64,000 nt of DNA from Auanema rhodensis (GCA_964057225.1 OZ059900.1:3792501-3856500); one strand, 5' to 3'. Positions 52,201-64,000 are shown, counted from the stretch's first letter. Notes: generated from the sequence alone by a model not told the origin. Numbers and translations: made by a program.

Positions 52201-53932
52201 AAAAACGACCATACTTAGTGTAGTAATGCTATTTGAGCGAAATTCAGTGATTTAAACATTATTAGTGTTTAATCAGTGACTTTTGTTGTCATAGAAAATG
52301 AAACTATGCTTTTTATCATATATATGAGCGATTTAGCCAAATTGGACTCAAAACTCGGAAAATTCAAAAATTCTTTCTATTTTCGACCTTTTTTGATCAA
52401 AATGAATAAATATCAGTGCAAACCCGTAAAAATATACTGATTTCGTGTATTGTGTGTTTGATTCTCGAATCTTACCGAATATGATCGAATTTTACGAGTA
52501 TTACAGATTTTGTACCAAAAATCGGAGAGTATATGGTGTTAGAGGCATAAAAACGACCATACTTAGTGTAGTAATGCTATTTGAGCGAAATTCAGTGATT
52601 CAAACATCATTAGTGTTTAATCAATGACTTTTGTTGTCATAGACAATGAAACTATGCTTTTGATCATATATATGAGCGATTTATCCAAATTGGACTCAAA
52701 ACTCGAAAAATTCAAAAATTCTGTCTATTATCGACCTTTTTTGATCAAAATGAATAAATATCAGTGCAGACTCATGAAAATAGCATGATTTTGTGTATTG
52801 TGTGTTTGATTCTCGAATCTTAACGAATATGATCGAAATTTACGAGTATTACAGATTTTGTACCAAAAATCGGTGAGTATATGGTGTTAAAGGCATAAAA
52901 ACGACCTTACTTAGTGTAGTAATGCTATTTGAGCGAAATTCAGTGATTTGAACATCATTAGTGTTTAATTAATGACTTTTGTTGTCATAGTCAATAAAAC
53001 TATGCTTTTGATCATATATATGAGCGATTTAGCCAAATTGGACTCAAAACTCGGAAATTTAAAAAATTCTTTCTATTTTCGACCTTTTTTGATCAAAATG
53101 AATAAATATCAGTGCAAACTCGTAAAAATAGACTGATTTTGTGTAATGTTTGTTTGATTCTCGAATCTTAACGAATATGATTAAAATTTACGAGTATTAC
53201 AGATTTTGTACCAAAACTCGGTGAGTATATGGTGTTAAAGGCATAAAAACGACCTTACTTAGTGTAGTAATGCTATTTGAGCGAAATTCAGTGATTTGAA
53301 CATCATTAGTGTTTAATTAATGACTTTTGTTGTCATAGACAATGAAACTATGCTTTTGATCATATATATGAGCGATTTATCCAAATTGGACTCAAAACTC
53401 GGAAAATTCAAAAATTCTGTCTATTATCGACCTTTTTTGATCAAAATGAATAAATATCAGTGCAAACTCATAAAAATAGACTGATTTTGTGTATTGTATG
53501 TTTGATTCTCAAATCGTAACAAATATGATCAAAATTTACGAGTATCACAGAATTTGTACCAAAAATCGGTGAGTATATGGTGTTAAAGGCATAAAAACGA
53601 CCATACTTAGTGTAGTAATGCTATTTGAGTGAAATTCAGTGATTTAAACATTATTAGTGTTTTCTTAAAGACTTTTGTTGTCATAGACAATAAAACTATG
53701 CTTTTGATCATATATATGAGCGATTTATCCAAATTGGACTCAAAACTCGGAAAATTCAAAAATTCTTTCTATTTTCGACCTTTTTTGATCAAAATGAATA
53801 AATATCAGTGCAAACTCGTAAAAATATACTGATTTTGTGTATTGTGTGTTTGATTCTCAAATCTTAACGTATATGATCAAAATTTACAAGTATTACAGAA
53901 TTTGTACCAAAAATCGGTGAGTATATGGTGTT
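49210..53932 (+). repeat. Seven-monomer duplication, offset 2435 bp
   Basis: Bases 49210-51497 match 51645-53932 at an offset of 2435 bp, seven monomers. The one mismatch I noticed is 'cgggaaattc' (49921) against 'cggaaaattc' (52356). Shared private variants: 'aaatattagtg' (49280, 51715), 'gtatattttgtt' (49400, 51835), 'atgctttttatc' (49871, 52306), 'atgatcgaattttacg' (50046, 52481), 'atgattaaaattt' (50743, 53178), 'tgtatgtttg' (51060, 53495) and 'taaagac' (51232, 53667). The roughly 147 bp between the matched blocks differs from the equivalent positions, so the boundaries may have been converted. Confidence 0.88.
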
Positions 53933-54199
53933 AAAGGCAAAAAACGACCATACTTAGTGTAGTAATGCTATTTGAGCGAAATTCAGTGATTTGAACATCA
54001 TTAGTGTTTAATTAATGACTTTTGTTGTCATAGACAATGAAACTATGCTTTTGATCATATATATGAGCGATTTATCCAAATTGGACTCAAAACTCGGAAA
54101 ATTCAAAAATTCTGTCTATTATCGACCTTTTTCGATCAAAATGAATAAATATCAGTGCAGACTCATGAAAATAGCACGATTTTGTGTATTGTGTGTTTG

Positions 54200-56467
54200 A
54201 TTCTCAAATCTTAACAAATATGATCAATATTTACGAGTATCACAGATTTTGTACCAAAAATCGGTGAGTATATGGTGTTAAAGGCAAAAAACGACCATAC
54301 TTAGTGTAGTAATGCTATTTGAGCGAAATTCAGTGATTTAAACATTATTAGTGTTTAATCAGTGACTTTTGTTGTCATAGAAAATGAAACTATGCTTTTT
54401 ATCATATATATGAGCGATTTAGCCAAATTGGACTCAAAACTCGGAAAATTCAAAAATTCTTTCTATTTTCGACCTTTTTTGATCAAAATGAATAAATATC
54501 AGTGCAAACCCGTAAAAATATACTGATTTCGTGTATTGTGTGTTTGATTCTCGAATCTTACCGAATATGATCAAATTTTACGAGTATTACAGATTTTGTA
54601 CCAAAAATCGGTGAGTATATGGTGTTAGAGGCATAAAAACGACCATACGTAGTGTAGTAATGCTATTTGAGCGAAATTCAGTGATTCAAACATCATTAGT
54701 GTTTAATCAATGACTTTTGTTGTCATAGACAATAAAACTATGCTTTTGATCATATATATGAGCGATTCAGCCAGATAGGACTCAAAACTCGGAAAATTCA
54801 AAAGTTCTTTCTATTTTCGACCTTTTTTGATTAAAATGAATAAATATCAGTGTACACTCGTTAAAATAGACTGATTTTGTGTATTGTGTGTTTGATTCTC
54901 AAATCTTAACGAATATGATCAAAATTTACAAGTATTACAGATTTTGTACCAAAAATCGGTGACTATGTTTTGTTAAAGGCATAAAAACGACCATACTCAG
55001 TGTAGTAATGCTATTTGAGCGAAATTCAGTGATTTAAACATTATTAGTGTTTAATCAGTGACTTTTGTTGTCATAGAAAATGAAACTATGCTTTTTATCA
55101 TATATATGAGCGATTTAGCCAAATTGGACTCAAAACTCGGAAAATTCAAAAATTCTTTCTATTTTCGACCTTTTTTGATCAAAATGAATAAATATCAGTG
55201 CAAACCCGTAAAAATATACTGATTTCGTGTATTGTGTGTTTGATTCTCGAATCTTACCGAATATGATCGAATTTTACGAGTATTACAGATTTTGTACCAA
55301 AAATCGGTGAGTATATGGTGTTAAAAGCATAAAAACGACCATACTTAGTGTAGTAATGCTATTTGAGCGAAATTAAGTGATTTTAACATCACTTGCGTTT
55401 AATTGATGACTTTTGTTGTCATAGACAATAAAACTATGCTTTTGATCATATATATGAGCGATTAACCAAATTGGACTCAAAACTCGGAAATTTCAAAAGT
55501 TCTTTCTATTTTCGACCTTTTTTGATTAAAATGAATAAATATCAGTGTACACTCGTTAAAATAGACTGATTTTGTGTATTGTGTGTTTGATTCTCAAATC
55601 TTAACGAATATGATCAAAATTTACAAGTATTACAGATTTTGTACCAAAAATCGGTGACTATATTTTGTTAAAGGCATAAAAACGACCATACTCAGTGTAG
55701 TAATGCTATTTGAGCGAAATTCAGTGATTTAAACATCATTAGTGTTTAATTAATGACTTTTGTTGTCATAGACAATGAAACTATGCTTTTGATCATATAT
55801 ATGAGCGATTTATCCAAATTGGACTCAAAACTCGAAAAATTCAAAAATTCTTTCTATTTTCGACCTTTTTTGATCAAAATGAATAAATATTAGTGCAAAC
55901 CCGTAAAAATAGACTTATTTCGTGTATTATGTGTTTGATTCTCGAATCTTAGCAAATATGATCAAAATTTACAAGTATTACAGAATTTGTTCCAAAAATC
56001 GGTGAGTATATGGTGTTAAAGGCAAAAAACGACCATACTTAGTGTAGTAATGCTATTTGAGCGAAATTCAGTGATTTGAACATCATTAGTGTTTAATTAA
56101 TGACTTTTGTTGTCATAGACAATAAAACTATGCTTTTGATCATATATATGAGCGATTTATCCGAATTGGACTCAAAACTCGGAAAATTCAAAAATTCTTT
56201 CTATTTTCGACCTTTTTTGATCAAAATGAATAAATATCAGTGCAAACTTGTAAAAATAGACTCATTTCGTGTATTATGTGTTTGATTCTCGAATCTTAGC
56301 AAATATGATCGAAATTTACAAGTATTACAGATTTTGTACCAAAAATCGGTGAGTAAATGGTGTTAGAGGCATAAAACCGACCATACTTAGTGTAGTAATG
56401 CTATTTGAGTGAAATTCAGTGATTTAAACATTATTAGTGTTTTCTTAATGACTTTTGTTGTCATAGG
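54200..56467 (+). repeat. Heterogeneous satellite monomers with a partial dimer repeat
   Basis: These monomers are more diverged than those of the core. Private variants include 'gattcagccagatagg' (54765), 'tgtacactcgttaaaatag' (54851 and 55546, offset 695 bp), 'actcagtgtag' (54995, 55690), 'gatgactatgttttgtt'-like changes near 54960, and 'gattaaccaaattgg' with a two-base deletion near 55461. About 245 bp (54800-55045) matches 55495-55740 at the dimer offset. The text at 55372-55412 ('aagtgattttaac', 'cacttgcgtttaattgatg') resembles family B. There is no unique sequence. Confidence 0.75.
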
Positions 56468-58551
56468 CAATAAAACTATGCTTTTGATCATATATATGAG
56501 CGATTCAGCCAGATAGGACTCAAAACTCGGAAATTTCAAAAATTCTTTCTATTTTCGACCTTTTTTGATCAAAATGAATAAATATCAGTGCAGACTCATG
56601 AAAATAGACTGATTTTGTGTATTGTGTGTTTGATTCTCAAATCTTAACAAATATGATCAAAATTTACGAGTATCACAGAATTTGTACCAAAAATCGGTGA
56701 GTATATGGTGTTAAAGGCAAAAAACGACCATACTTAGTGTAGTAATGCTATTTGAGCGAAATTCAGTGATTTAAACATTATTAGTGTTTAATCAGTGAGT
56801 TTTGTTGTCATAGAAAATGAAACTATGCTTTTTATCATATATATGAGCGATTTAGCCAAATTGGACTCAAAACTGGGAAAATTCAAAAATTCTTTCTATT
56901 TTCGACCTTTTTTGATCAAAATGAATAAATATCAGTGCAAACCCGTAAAAATAGACTTATTTCGTGTATTATGTGTTTGATTCTCGAATCTTAGCAAATA
57001 TGATCAAAATTTACAAGTATTACAGAATTTGTTCCAAAAATCGGTGAGTATATGGTGTTAAAGGCAAAAAACGACCATACGTAGTGTAGTAATGCTATTT
57101 GAGCGAAATTCAGTGATTTGAACATCATTAGTGTTTAATTAATGACTTTTGTTGTCATAGACAATGAAACTATGCTTTTGATCATATATATGAGTGATTT
57201 ATCCAAATTGGACTCAAAACTCGAAAAATTCAAAAATTCTGTCTATTATCGACCTTTTTTGATCAAAATAAATAAATATCAGTGCAGACTCATGAAAATA
57301 GCATGATTTCGTGTATTGTGTGTTTGATTCTCAAATCTTAACGTATATGATCAAAATTTACAAGTATTACAGATTTTGTACCAAAAATCGGTGAGTATAT
57401 GGTGTTAAAGGCATAAAAACGACCTTACTTAGTGTAGTAATGCTATTTGAGCGAAATTCAGTGATTTGAACATCATTAGTGTTTAATGAATGACTTTTGT
57501 TGTCATAGTCAATAAAACTATGCTTTTGATCATATATATGAGCGATTCAGCCAGATAGGACTCAAAACTCGGAAATTTCAAAAATTCTTTCTATTTTCGA
57601 CCTTTTTTGATCAAAATGAATAAATATCAGTGCAGACTCATGAAAATAGACTGATTTTGTGTATTGTGTGTTTGATTCTCAAATCTTAACAAATATGATC
57701 AAAATTTACGAGTATCACAGAATTTGTACCAAAAATCGGTGAGTATATGGTGTTAAAGGCAAAAAACGACCATACTTAGTGTAGTAATGCTATTTGAGCG
57801 AAATTCAGTGATTTAAACATTATTAGTGTTTAATCAGTGAGTTTTGTTGTCATAGAAAATGAAACTATGCTTTTTATCATATATATGAGCGATTTAGCCA
57901 AATTGGACTCAAAACTGGGAAAATTCAAAAATTCTTTCTATTTTCGACCTTTTTTGATCAAAATGAATAAATATCAGTGCAAACCCGTAAAAATAGACTT
58001 ATTTCGTGTATTATGTGTTTGATTCTCGAATCTTAGCAAATATGATCAAAATTTACAAGTATTACAGAATTTGTTCCAAAAATCGGTGAGTATATGGTGT
58101 TAAAGGCAAAAAACGACCATACGTAGTGTAGTAATGCTATTTGAGCGAAATTCAGTGATTTGAACATCATTAGTGTTTAATTAATGACTTTTGTTGTCAT
58201 AGACAATGAAACTATGCTTTTGATCATATATATGAGTGATTTATCCAAATTGGACTCAAAACTCGAAAAATTCAAAAATTCTGTCTATTATCGACCTTTT
58301 TTGATCAAAATGAATAAATATCAGTGCAGACTCATGAAAATAGCATGATTTCGTGTATTGTGTGTTTGATTCTCAAATCTTAACGTATATGATCAAAATT
58401 TACAAGTATTACAGATTTTGTACCAAAAATCGGTGAGTATATGGTGTTAAAGGCTTAAAAACGACCTTACTTAGTGTAGTAATGCTATTTGAGCGAAATT
58501 CAGTGATTTGAACATCATTAGTGTTTAATGAATGACTTTTGTTGTCATAGT
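56468..58551 (+). repeat. Three-monomer tandem duplication, 1042 bp
   Basis: Bases from about 56468 to 57509 are repeated at 57510-58551. Both copies carry 'gattcagccagatagg' (56506, 57548), 'cagtgagttttg' (56794, 57836), 'aaactgggaaaa' (56872, 57914), 'ccatacgtagtg' (57076, 58118) and 'tatgagtgattt' (57189, 58231). Differences seen: 'aaaataaataaat' (57265) against 'aaaatgaataaat', and 'ggcataaaa' (57411) against 'ggcttaaaa' (58453). Similar monomers recur at 60.66-61.7 kb without the 'gagttttg' variant. Confidence 0.87.
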
Positions 58552-61500
58552 CAATAAAACTATGCTTTTGATCATATATATGAGCGATTTAGCCAAATTG
58601 GACTCAAAACTCGGAAATTTAAAAAATTCTTTCTATTTTCGACCTTTTTTGATCAAAATGAATAAATATCAGTGCAAACTTGTAAAAATAGACTGATTTT
58701 GTGTAATGTTTGTTTGATTCTCGAATCTTAACGAATATGATCAAAATTTACGAGTATTACAGATTTTGTACCAAAAATCGGTGAGTATATGGTGTTAAAG
58801 GCAAAAAACGACCTTACTTAGTGTAGTAATGCTATTTGAGCGAAATTCAGTGATTTGAACATCATTAGTGTTTAATTAATGACTTTTGTTGTCATAGACA
58901 ATGAAACTATGCTTTTGATCATATATATGAGCGATTTATCCAAATTGGACTCAAAACTCGGAAAATTCAAAAATTCTGTCTATTATCGACCTTTTTTGAT
59001 CAAAATGAATAAATATCAGTGCAAACTCATAAAAATAGACTGATTTTGTGTATTGTGTGTTTGATTCTCAAATTGTAACAAATATGATCAAAATTTACGA
59101 GTATCACAGAATTTGTACCAAAAATCGGTGAGTATATGGTGTTAAAGGCAAAAAACGACCTTACTTAGTGTAGTAATGCTATTTGAGCGAAATTCAGTGA
59201 TTTGAACATCATTAGTGTTTAATTAATGACTTTTGTTGTCATAGACAATGAAACTATGCTTTTGATCATATATATGAGCGATTTATCCAAATTGGACTCA
59301 AAACTCGGAAAATTCAAAAATTCTGTCTATTATCGACCTTTTTTGATCAAAATGAATAAATATCAGTGCAAACTCATAAAAATAGACTGATTTTGTGTAT
59401 TGTGTGTTTGATTCTCAAATCTCAACAAATATGATCAAAATTTACGAGTATCACAGAATTTGTACCAAAAATCGGTGAGTATATGGTGTTAAAGGCAAAA
59501 AACGACCATACTTAGTGTAGTAATGCTATTTGAGCGAAATTCAGTGATTTGAACATCATTAGTGTTTAATTAATGACTTTTGTTGTCATAGACAATGAAA
59601 CTATGCTTTTGATCATATATATGAGCGATTTAGCCAAATTGGACTCAAAACTCGGAAAATTCAAAAATTCTTTCTATTTTCGACCTTTTTTGATCAAAAT
59701 GAATAAATATCAGTGCAAACCCGTAAAAATAGACTTATTTCGTGTATTATGTGTTTGATTCTCGAATCTTAGCAAATATGATCAAAATTTACAAGTATTA
59801 CAGAATTTGTTCCAAAAATCGGTGAGTATATGGTGTTAAAGGCAAAAAACGACCATACTTAGTGTAGTAATGCTATTTGAGCGAAATTCAGTGATTTGAA
59901 CATCATTAGTGTTTAATTAATGACTTTTGTTGTCATAGACAATGAAACTATGCTTTTGATCATATATATGAGCGATTTATCCAAATTGGACTCAAAACTC
60001 GAAAAATTCAACAATTCTGTCTATTTTCGACCTTTTTTGATCAAAATGAATAAATATCAGTGCAAACTCGTAAAAATAGACTGATTTTGTGTAATGTTTG
60101 TTTGATTCTCGAATCTTAACGAATATGATCAAAATTTACGAGTATTACAGATTTTGTACCAAAAATCGGTGAGTATATGGTGTTAAAGGCAAAAAACGAC
60201 CTTACTTAGTGTAGTAATGCTATTTGAGCGAAATTCAGTGATTTGAACATCATTAGTGTTTAATTAATGACTTTTGTTGTCATAGACAATGAAACTATGC
60301 TTTTGATCATATATATGAGCGATTTATCCAAATTGGACTCAAAACTCGGAAAATTCAAAAATTCTGTCTATTATCGACCTTTTTTGATCAAAATGAATAA
60401 ATATCAGTGCAAACTCATAAAAATAGACTGATTTTGTGTATTGTGTGTTTGATTCTCAAATCGTAACAAATATGATCAAAATTTACGAGTATCACAGAAT
60501 TTGTACCAAAAATCGGTGAGTATATGGTGTTAAAGGCAAAAAACGACCATACTTAGTGTAGTAATGCTTTTTAAGCGAAATTCAGTGATTTAAACATCAT
60601 TAATGTTTAATTAATGACTTTTGTTGTCATAGAAAATAAAACTATGCTTTTGATCATATATATGAGCGATTCAGCCAGATAGGACTCAAAACTCGGAAAT
60701 TTCAAAAATTCTTTCTATTTTCGACCTTTTTTGATCAAAATGAATAAATATCAGTGCAGACTCATGAAAATAGACTGATTTTGTGTATTGTGTGTTTGAT
60801 TCTCAAATCTTAACAAATATGATCAAAATTTACGAGTATCACAGAATTTGTACCAAAAATCGGTGAGTATATGGTGTTAAAGGCAAAAAACGACCATACT
60901 TAGTGTAGTAATGCTATTTGAGCGAAATTCAGTGATTTAAACAATATTAGTGTTTAATCAGTGACTTTTGTTGTCATAGAAAATGAAACTATGCTTTTTA
61001 TCATATATATGAGCGATTTAGCCAAATTGGACTCAAAACTCGGAAAATTCAAAAATTCTTTCTATTTTCGACCTTTTTTGATCAAAATGAATAAATATCA
61101 GTGCAAACCCGTAAAAATAGACTTATTTCGTGTATTATGTGTTTGATTCTCGAATCTTAGCAAATATGATCAAAATTTACAAGTATTACAGAATTTGTTC
61201 CAAAAATCGGTGAGTATATGGTGTTAAAGGCAAAAAACGACCATACTTAGTGTAGTAATGCTATTTGAGCGAAATTCAGTGATTTGAACATCATTAGTGT
61301 TTAATTAATGACTTTTGTTGTCATAGACAATGAAACTATGCTTTTGATCATATATATGAGCGATTTATCCAAATTGGACTCAAAACTCGAAAAATTCAAA
61401 AATTCTGTCTATTATCGACCTTTTTTGATCAAAATGAATAAATATCAGTGCAGACTCATGAAAATAGCATGATTTCGTGTATTGTGTGTTTGATTCTCAA

Positions 61501-62179
61501 ATCTTAACGTATATGATCAAAATTTACAAGTATTACAGATTTTGTACCAAAAATCGGTGAGTATATGGTGTTAAAGGCATAAAAACGACCTTACTTAGTG
61601 TAGTAATGCTATTTGAGCGAAATTCAGTGATTTGAACATCATTAGTGTTTAATTAATGACTTTTGTTGTCATAGTCAATAAAACTTTGCTTTTGATCATA
61701 TATATGAGCGATTTAGCCAAATTGGACTCAAAACTCGGAAATTTAAAAAATTCTTTCTATTTTCGACCTTTTTTGATCAAAATGAATAAATATCAGTGCA
61801 AACTCATAAAATTAAACTGATTTTGTGTATTGTGTCTTTGATCCTCGAATTTCAACAAATATGATCAAAATTTACGAGTATTACAGAGTTTGTACCAAAA
61901 ATCGGTGAGTATATGGTGTTAAAGGCATAAAAACGACCTTACTTAGTGTAGTAATGCTATTTGAGCGAAATTCAGTGATTTGAACATCATTAGTGTTTAA
62001 TTAATGACTTTTGTTGTCATAGTCAATAAAACTATGCTTTTGATCATATATATGAGCGATTTAGCCAAATTGGACTCAAAACTCGGAAATTTAAAAAATT
62101 CTTTCTATTTTCGACCTTTTTCGATCAAAATGAATAAATATCAGTGCAAACTCATAAAATTAAACTGATTTTGTGTATT
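58552..62179 (+). repeat. Heterogeneous satellite monomers, right part of the array
   Basis: About ten monomers of mixed type. Several combine M4-like 5' ends ('gtgtaatgtttg') with a normal 'aaaaatcgg' centre and 'ggcaaaaaac', a combination absent from the HOR core. 60.66-61.68 kb repeats the order seen at 56.5-57.5 kb. Two successive monomers near 61800 and 62150 share 'cataaaattaaactg' and 'attacagagtttg', a pair duplicated in tandem. No non-satellite sequence is present. Confidence 0.75.
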
Positions 62180-63715
62180 GTGTGTTTGATCCTCGGAATT
62201 CAACAAATATGATCAAAATTTACGAGTATTACAGAGTTTGTACCAAAAATCGGTGAGTATATGGTGTTAAAGGCATAAAAACGACCTTACTTAGTGTAGT
62301 AATGCTATTTGAGCGAAATTCAGTGATTGAAACATCATTAGTGTTTAATCAGTGACTTTTGTTGTCATAGAAATTAAAACTATGCTTTTGATCATATATA
62401 TGAGCGATTTAGCCAAATTGGACTCAAAACTCGGAAAATTCAAAAATTCTTTCTATTTTCGACCTTTTTTGATCAAAATGAATAAATATCAGTGCAAACT
62501 CGTAAAAATATACTGATTTTGTGTATTGCGTGTTTGATTCTCAAATCTTAACGTATATGATCAAAATTTACAAGTATTACAGAATTTGTACCAAAAATCG
62601 GTGAGTATATGGTGTTAGAGGCATAAAAACGACCATACTTAGTGTAGTAATGCTATTTGAGCGAAATTCAGTGATTTGAACATCATTAGTGTTTAATTAA
62701 TGACTTTTGTTGTCATAGACAATGAAACTATGCTTTTGATCATATATATGAGCGATTTATCCAAATTGGACTCAAAACTCGGAAAATTCAAAAATTCTGT
62801 CTATTATCGACCTTTTTCGATCAAAATGAATATATATCAGTGCAAGCTTATAAAAATAGCATGATTTTGTGTATTGTGTGTTTGATTCTCAAATCTTAAC
62901 GTATATGATCAAAATTTACAAGTATTACAGAATTTGTACCAAAAATCGGTGAGTATATGGTGTTAGAGGCATAAAAACGACCATACTTAGTGTAGTAATG
63001 CTATTTGGGCGAAATTCAGTGATTTGAACATCATTAGTGTTTAATTAATGACTTTTGTTGTCATAGACAATGAAACTATGCTTTTGATCATATATATGAG
63101 CGATTTATCCAAATTGGACTCAAAACTCGGAAAATTCAAAAATTCTGTCTATTATCGACCTTTTTCGATCAAAATGAATATATATCAGTGCAAGCTTATA
63201 AAAATAGCATGATTTTGTGTTTTGTGTGTTTGATCCTCGGAATTCAACAAATATGATCAAAATTTACGAGTATTACAGAGTTTGTACCAAAAATCGGTGA
63301 GTATATGGTGTTAAAGGCATAAAAACGACCTTACTTAGTGTAGTAATGCTATTTGAGCGAAATTCAGTGATTGAAACATCATTAGTGTTTAATCAGTGAC
63401 TTTTGTTGTCATAGAAATTAAAACTATGCTTTTGATCATATATATGAGCGATTTAGCCAAATTGGACTCAAAACTCGGAAAATTCAAAAATTCTTTCTAT
63501 TTTCGACCTTTTTTGATCAAAATGAATAAATATCAGTGCAAACTCGTAAAAATATACTGATTTTGTGTATTGCGTGTTTGATTCTCAAATCTTAACGTAT
63601 ATGATCAAAATTTACAAGTATTACAGAATTTGTACCAAAAATCGGTGAGTATATGGTGTTAGAGGCATAAAAACGACCATACTTAGTGTAGTTATGCTAT
63701 TTGAGCGAAATTCAG
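62180..63715 (+). repeat. Recent duplications at the right edge (348 and 1044 bp)
   Basis: Bases 62180-62671 match 63224-63715 at 1044 bp. Shared rare variants are 'gatcctcggaattcaac' (62188, 63232), 'catagaaattaaaac' (62366, 63410) and 'gtattgcgtgtttg' (62522, 63566). Between them, two adjacent monomers share 'gaatatatatcagtgcaagc' (62828, 63176) and are near identical at 348 bp. The simplest history is a single-monomer tandem duplication combined with a wider three-monomer repeat. Confidence 0.8.
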
Positions 63716-63880
63716 TATTAAAACATCACTAGCGTTTAATTGATGACTTTTGTTGTTATAGACAATGAAACTATGCTTCTGATCATATATATGAGCGATT
63801 TAGCCAAATTAGACTCAAAACTCGGAAATTTCAAAAATTCTTTCTATTTTCGACCTTTTTTGATCAAAATGAATATATAT
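63716..63880 (+). repeat. Family-B-like half monomer in plus orientation
   Basis: This stretch carries family-B signatures on the plus strand: 'attcagtattaaaac', with the one-base deletion typical of B; 'catcactagcgtttaattg'; 'gttgttatagac'; 'gcttctgatc'; and 'ccaaattagactc'. Their complements are found throughout 1-11367. It is followed by 'gaatatatatcagtgaagac' and an A-like M3 start. Family B therefore appears at both ends of the window in opposite orientations, with the homogenised A-type HOR between. Confidence 0.75.
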
Positions 63881-64000
63881 CAGTGAAGACTCATGAAAAT
63901 AGCATGATTTTGTGTATTGTGTGTTTGATTCTCAAATCTTAACGTATATGATCAAAATTTACGAGTATTACAGATTTTGTACCAAAAATCGGTGAGTATA

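Larger units (their letters stand above)
11367..64000 (+). repeat. Satellite array, family A, 347-348-bp monomers, plus orientation
   Basis: About 151 tandem monomers lie on the plus strand. Each contains, in order: 'cagtgca', a variable stretch to 'tgatcaaaattta', 'accaaaaatcgg' or 'accaaaactcgg', 'gtgagtatatgg', 'cgacc', 'tacttagtgtagtaatgct', 'attcagtga', 'atgacttttgttgtcatag', 'tgatcatatatatgagcg', 'ggactcaaaactcgg', and 'cgaccttttttgatcaaaa'. Length is 348 bp, or 347 bp where 'ggcataaaaac' is shortened to 'ggcaaaaaac'. Landmarks stay in register: 102 monomers separate 12934 from 48412, and 23 separate 48103 from 56100. No transposon or unique insert is present. Confidence 0.97.

Noticed and set aside
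50010-52627. Identical 60-codon frames at 50010-50192 and 52445-52627
   Set aside because: They lie in another frame of the satellite, start at TTG, and are identical only because both fall in the 2435-bp duplication.
30-61146. A recurrent open frame of 60-67 codons in many monomers, on the minus strand left of 11367 and the plus strand to its right
   Set aside because: It follows the satellite's orientation and recurs because the DNA is repeated. Most monomers carry a shorter version of about 54-56 codons, and M3-type monomers have a stop in 'cggaaattaa'. Variants change amino acids freely (for example Lys/Glu, Ser/Ala, Phe-Tyr-Phe/Val-Tyr-Tyr). The 67-codon forms need a GTG start. The protein has no recognisable domain and there is no promoter or splice context.
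1-64000. CENP-B box in the monomer
   Set aside because: I looked for the TTCG....A..CGGG pattern on both strands. 'tttcgctcaaatagc' fits only the first half and there is no CGGG partner at the right spacing.
1-64000. CRISPR array or other prokaryotic repeat system
   Set aside because: The repeat unit is about 348 bp with no unique spacers, and no cas-like gene is present. The structure is head-to-tail satellite DNA.
1-64000. Naming the species or matching a published satellite family
   Set aside because: The monomer length resembles several known plant and insect satellites of about 350 bp, but I cannot confirm sequence identity without a database search. A BLAST of one monomer against satellite collections would decide it.

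Overview
The whole 64 kb window is one uninterrupted tandem satellite array with a monomer of 347-348 bp. That is about 184 monomers. I found no protein-coding gene, RNA gene, transposable element, CRISPR array or unique sequence. A hand count over 18361-18710, about one monomer, gives 97 G+C in 350 bases, or 27.7% GC. Monomer landmarks recur in register from end to end, so no insertion larger than a few bases interrupts the array. This is heterochromatic or centromere-type DNA of a eukaryote. I cannot name the species. The many CpG-to-TpG/CpA variants suggest a genome that methylates CpG, which fits a plant better than most insects, but that is inference.

Layout. (1) 1-11367: monomers on the minus strand, mostly 347 bp, called family B here, with local 3-monomer (1041 bp) and 4-monomer (1388 bp) duplications. 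(2) Near 11367 the orientation flips abruptly inside a monomer, with a single base of overlap. (3) 11367-64000: monomers on the plus strand, mostly 348 bp, called family A. From about 14.3 to 48.1 kb these form a higher-order repeat (HOR). Its reference unit is a hexamer of 2087 bp (M2-M3-M4-M5-M6-M1), seen four times in full. Between the full copies lie blocks of hybrid and reordered monomers with 2-, 4-, 5- and 10-monomer periods. Multi-kilobase segments are repeated nearly exactly at 3479, 10086 and 12172 bp offsets. (4) 48.1-54 kb: a 7-monomer (2435 bp) duplication. (5) 54-64 kb: a more heterogeneous edge with dimer and trimer duplications. Family-B-like sequence reappears there, now on the plus strand.

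Nothing here works together as genes do. The informative content is the array's turnover history: unequal exchange, short conversion-like tracts, one inversion, and a homogenised HOR core between more divergent edges. A 54-67 codon open frame recurs across the array, but its changes look like satellite drift rather than coding constraint. I found no unknown gene system. The points most worth a second look are the inversion junction, the family-B tract inside the HOR core, the CpG-biased variants, and weak signs that the monomer is an ancient dimer.
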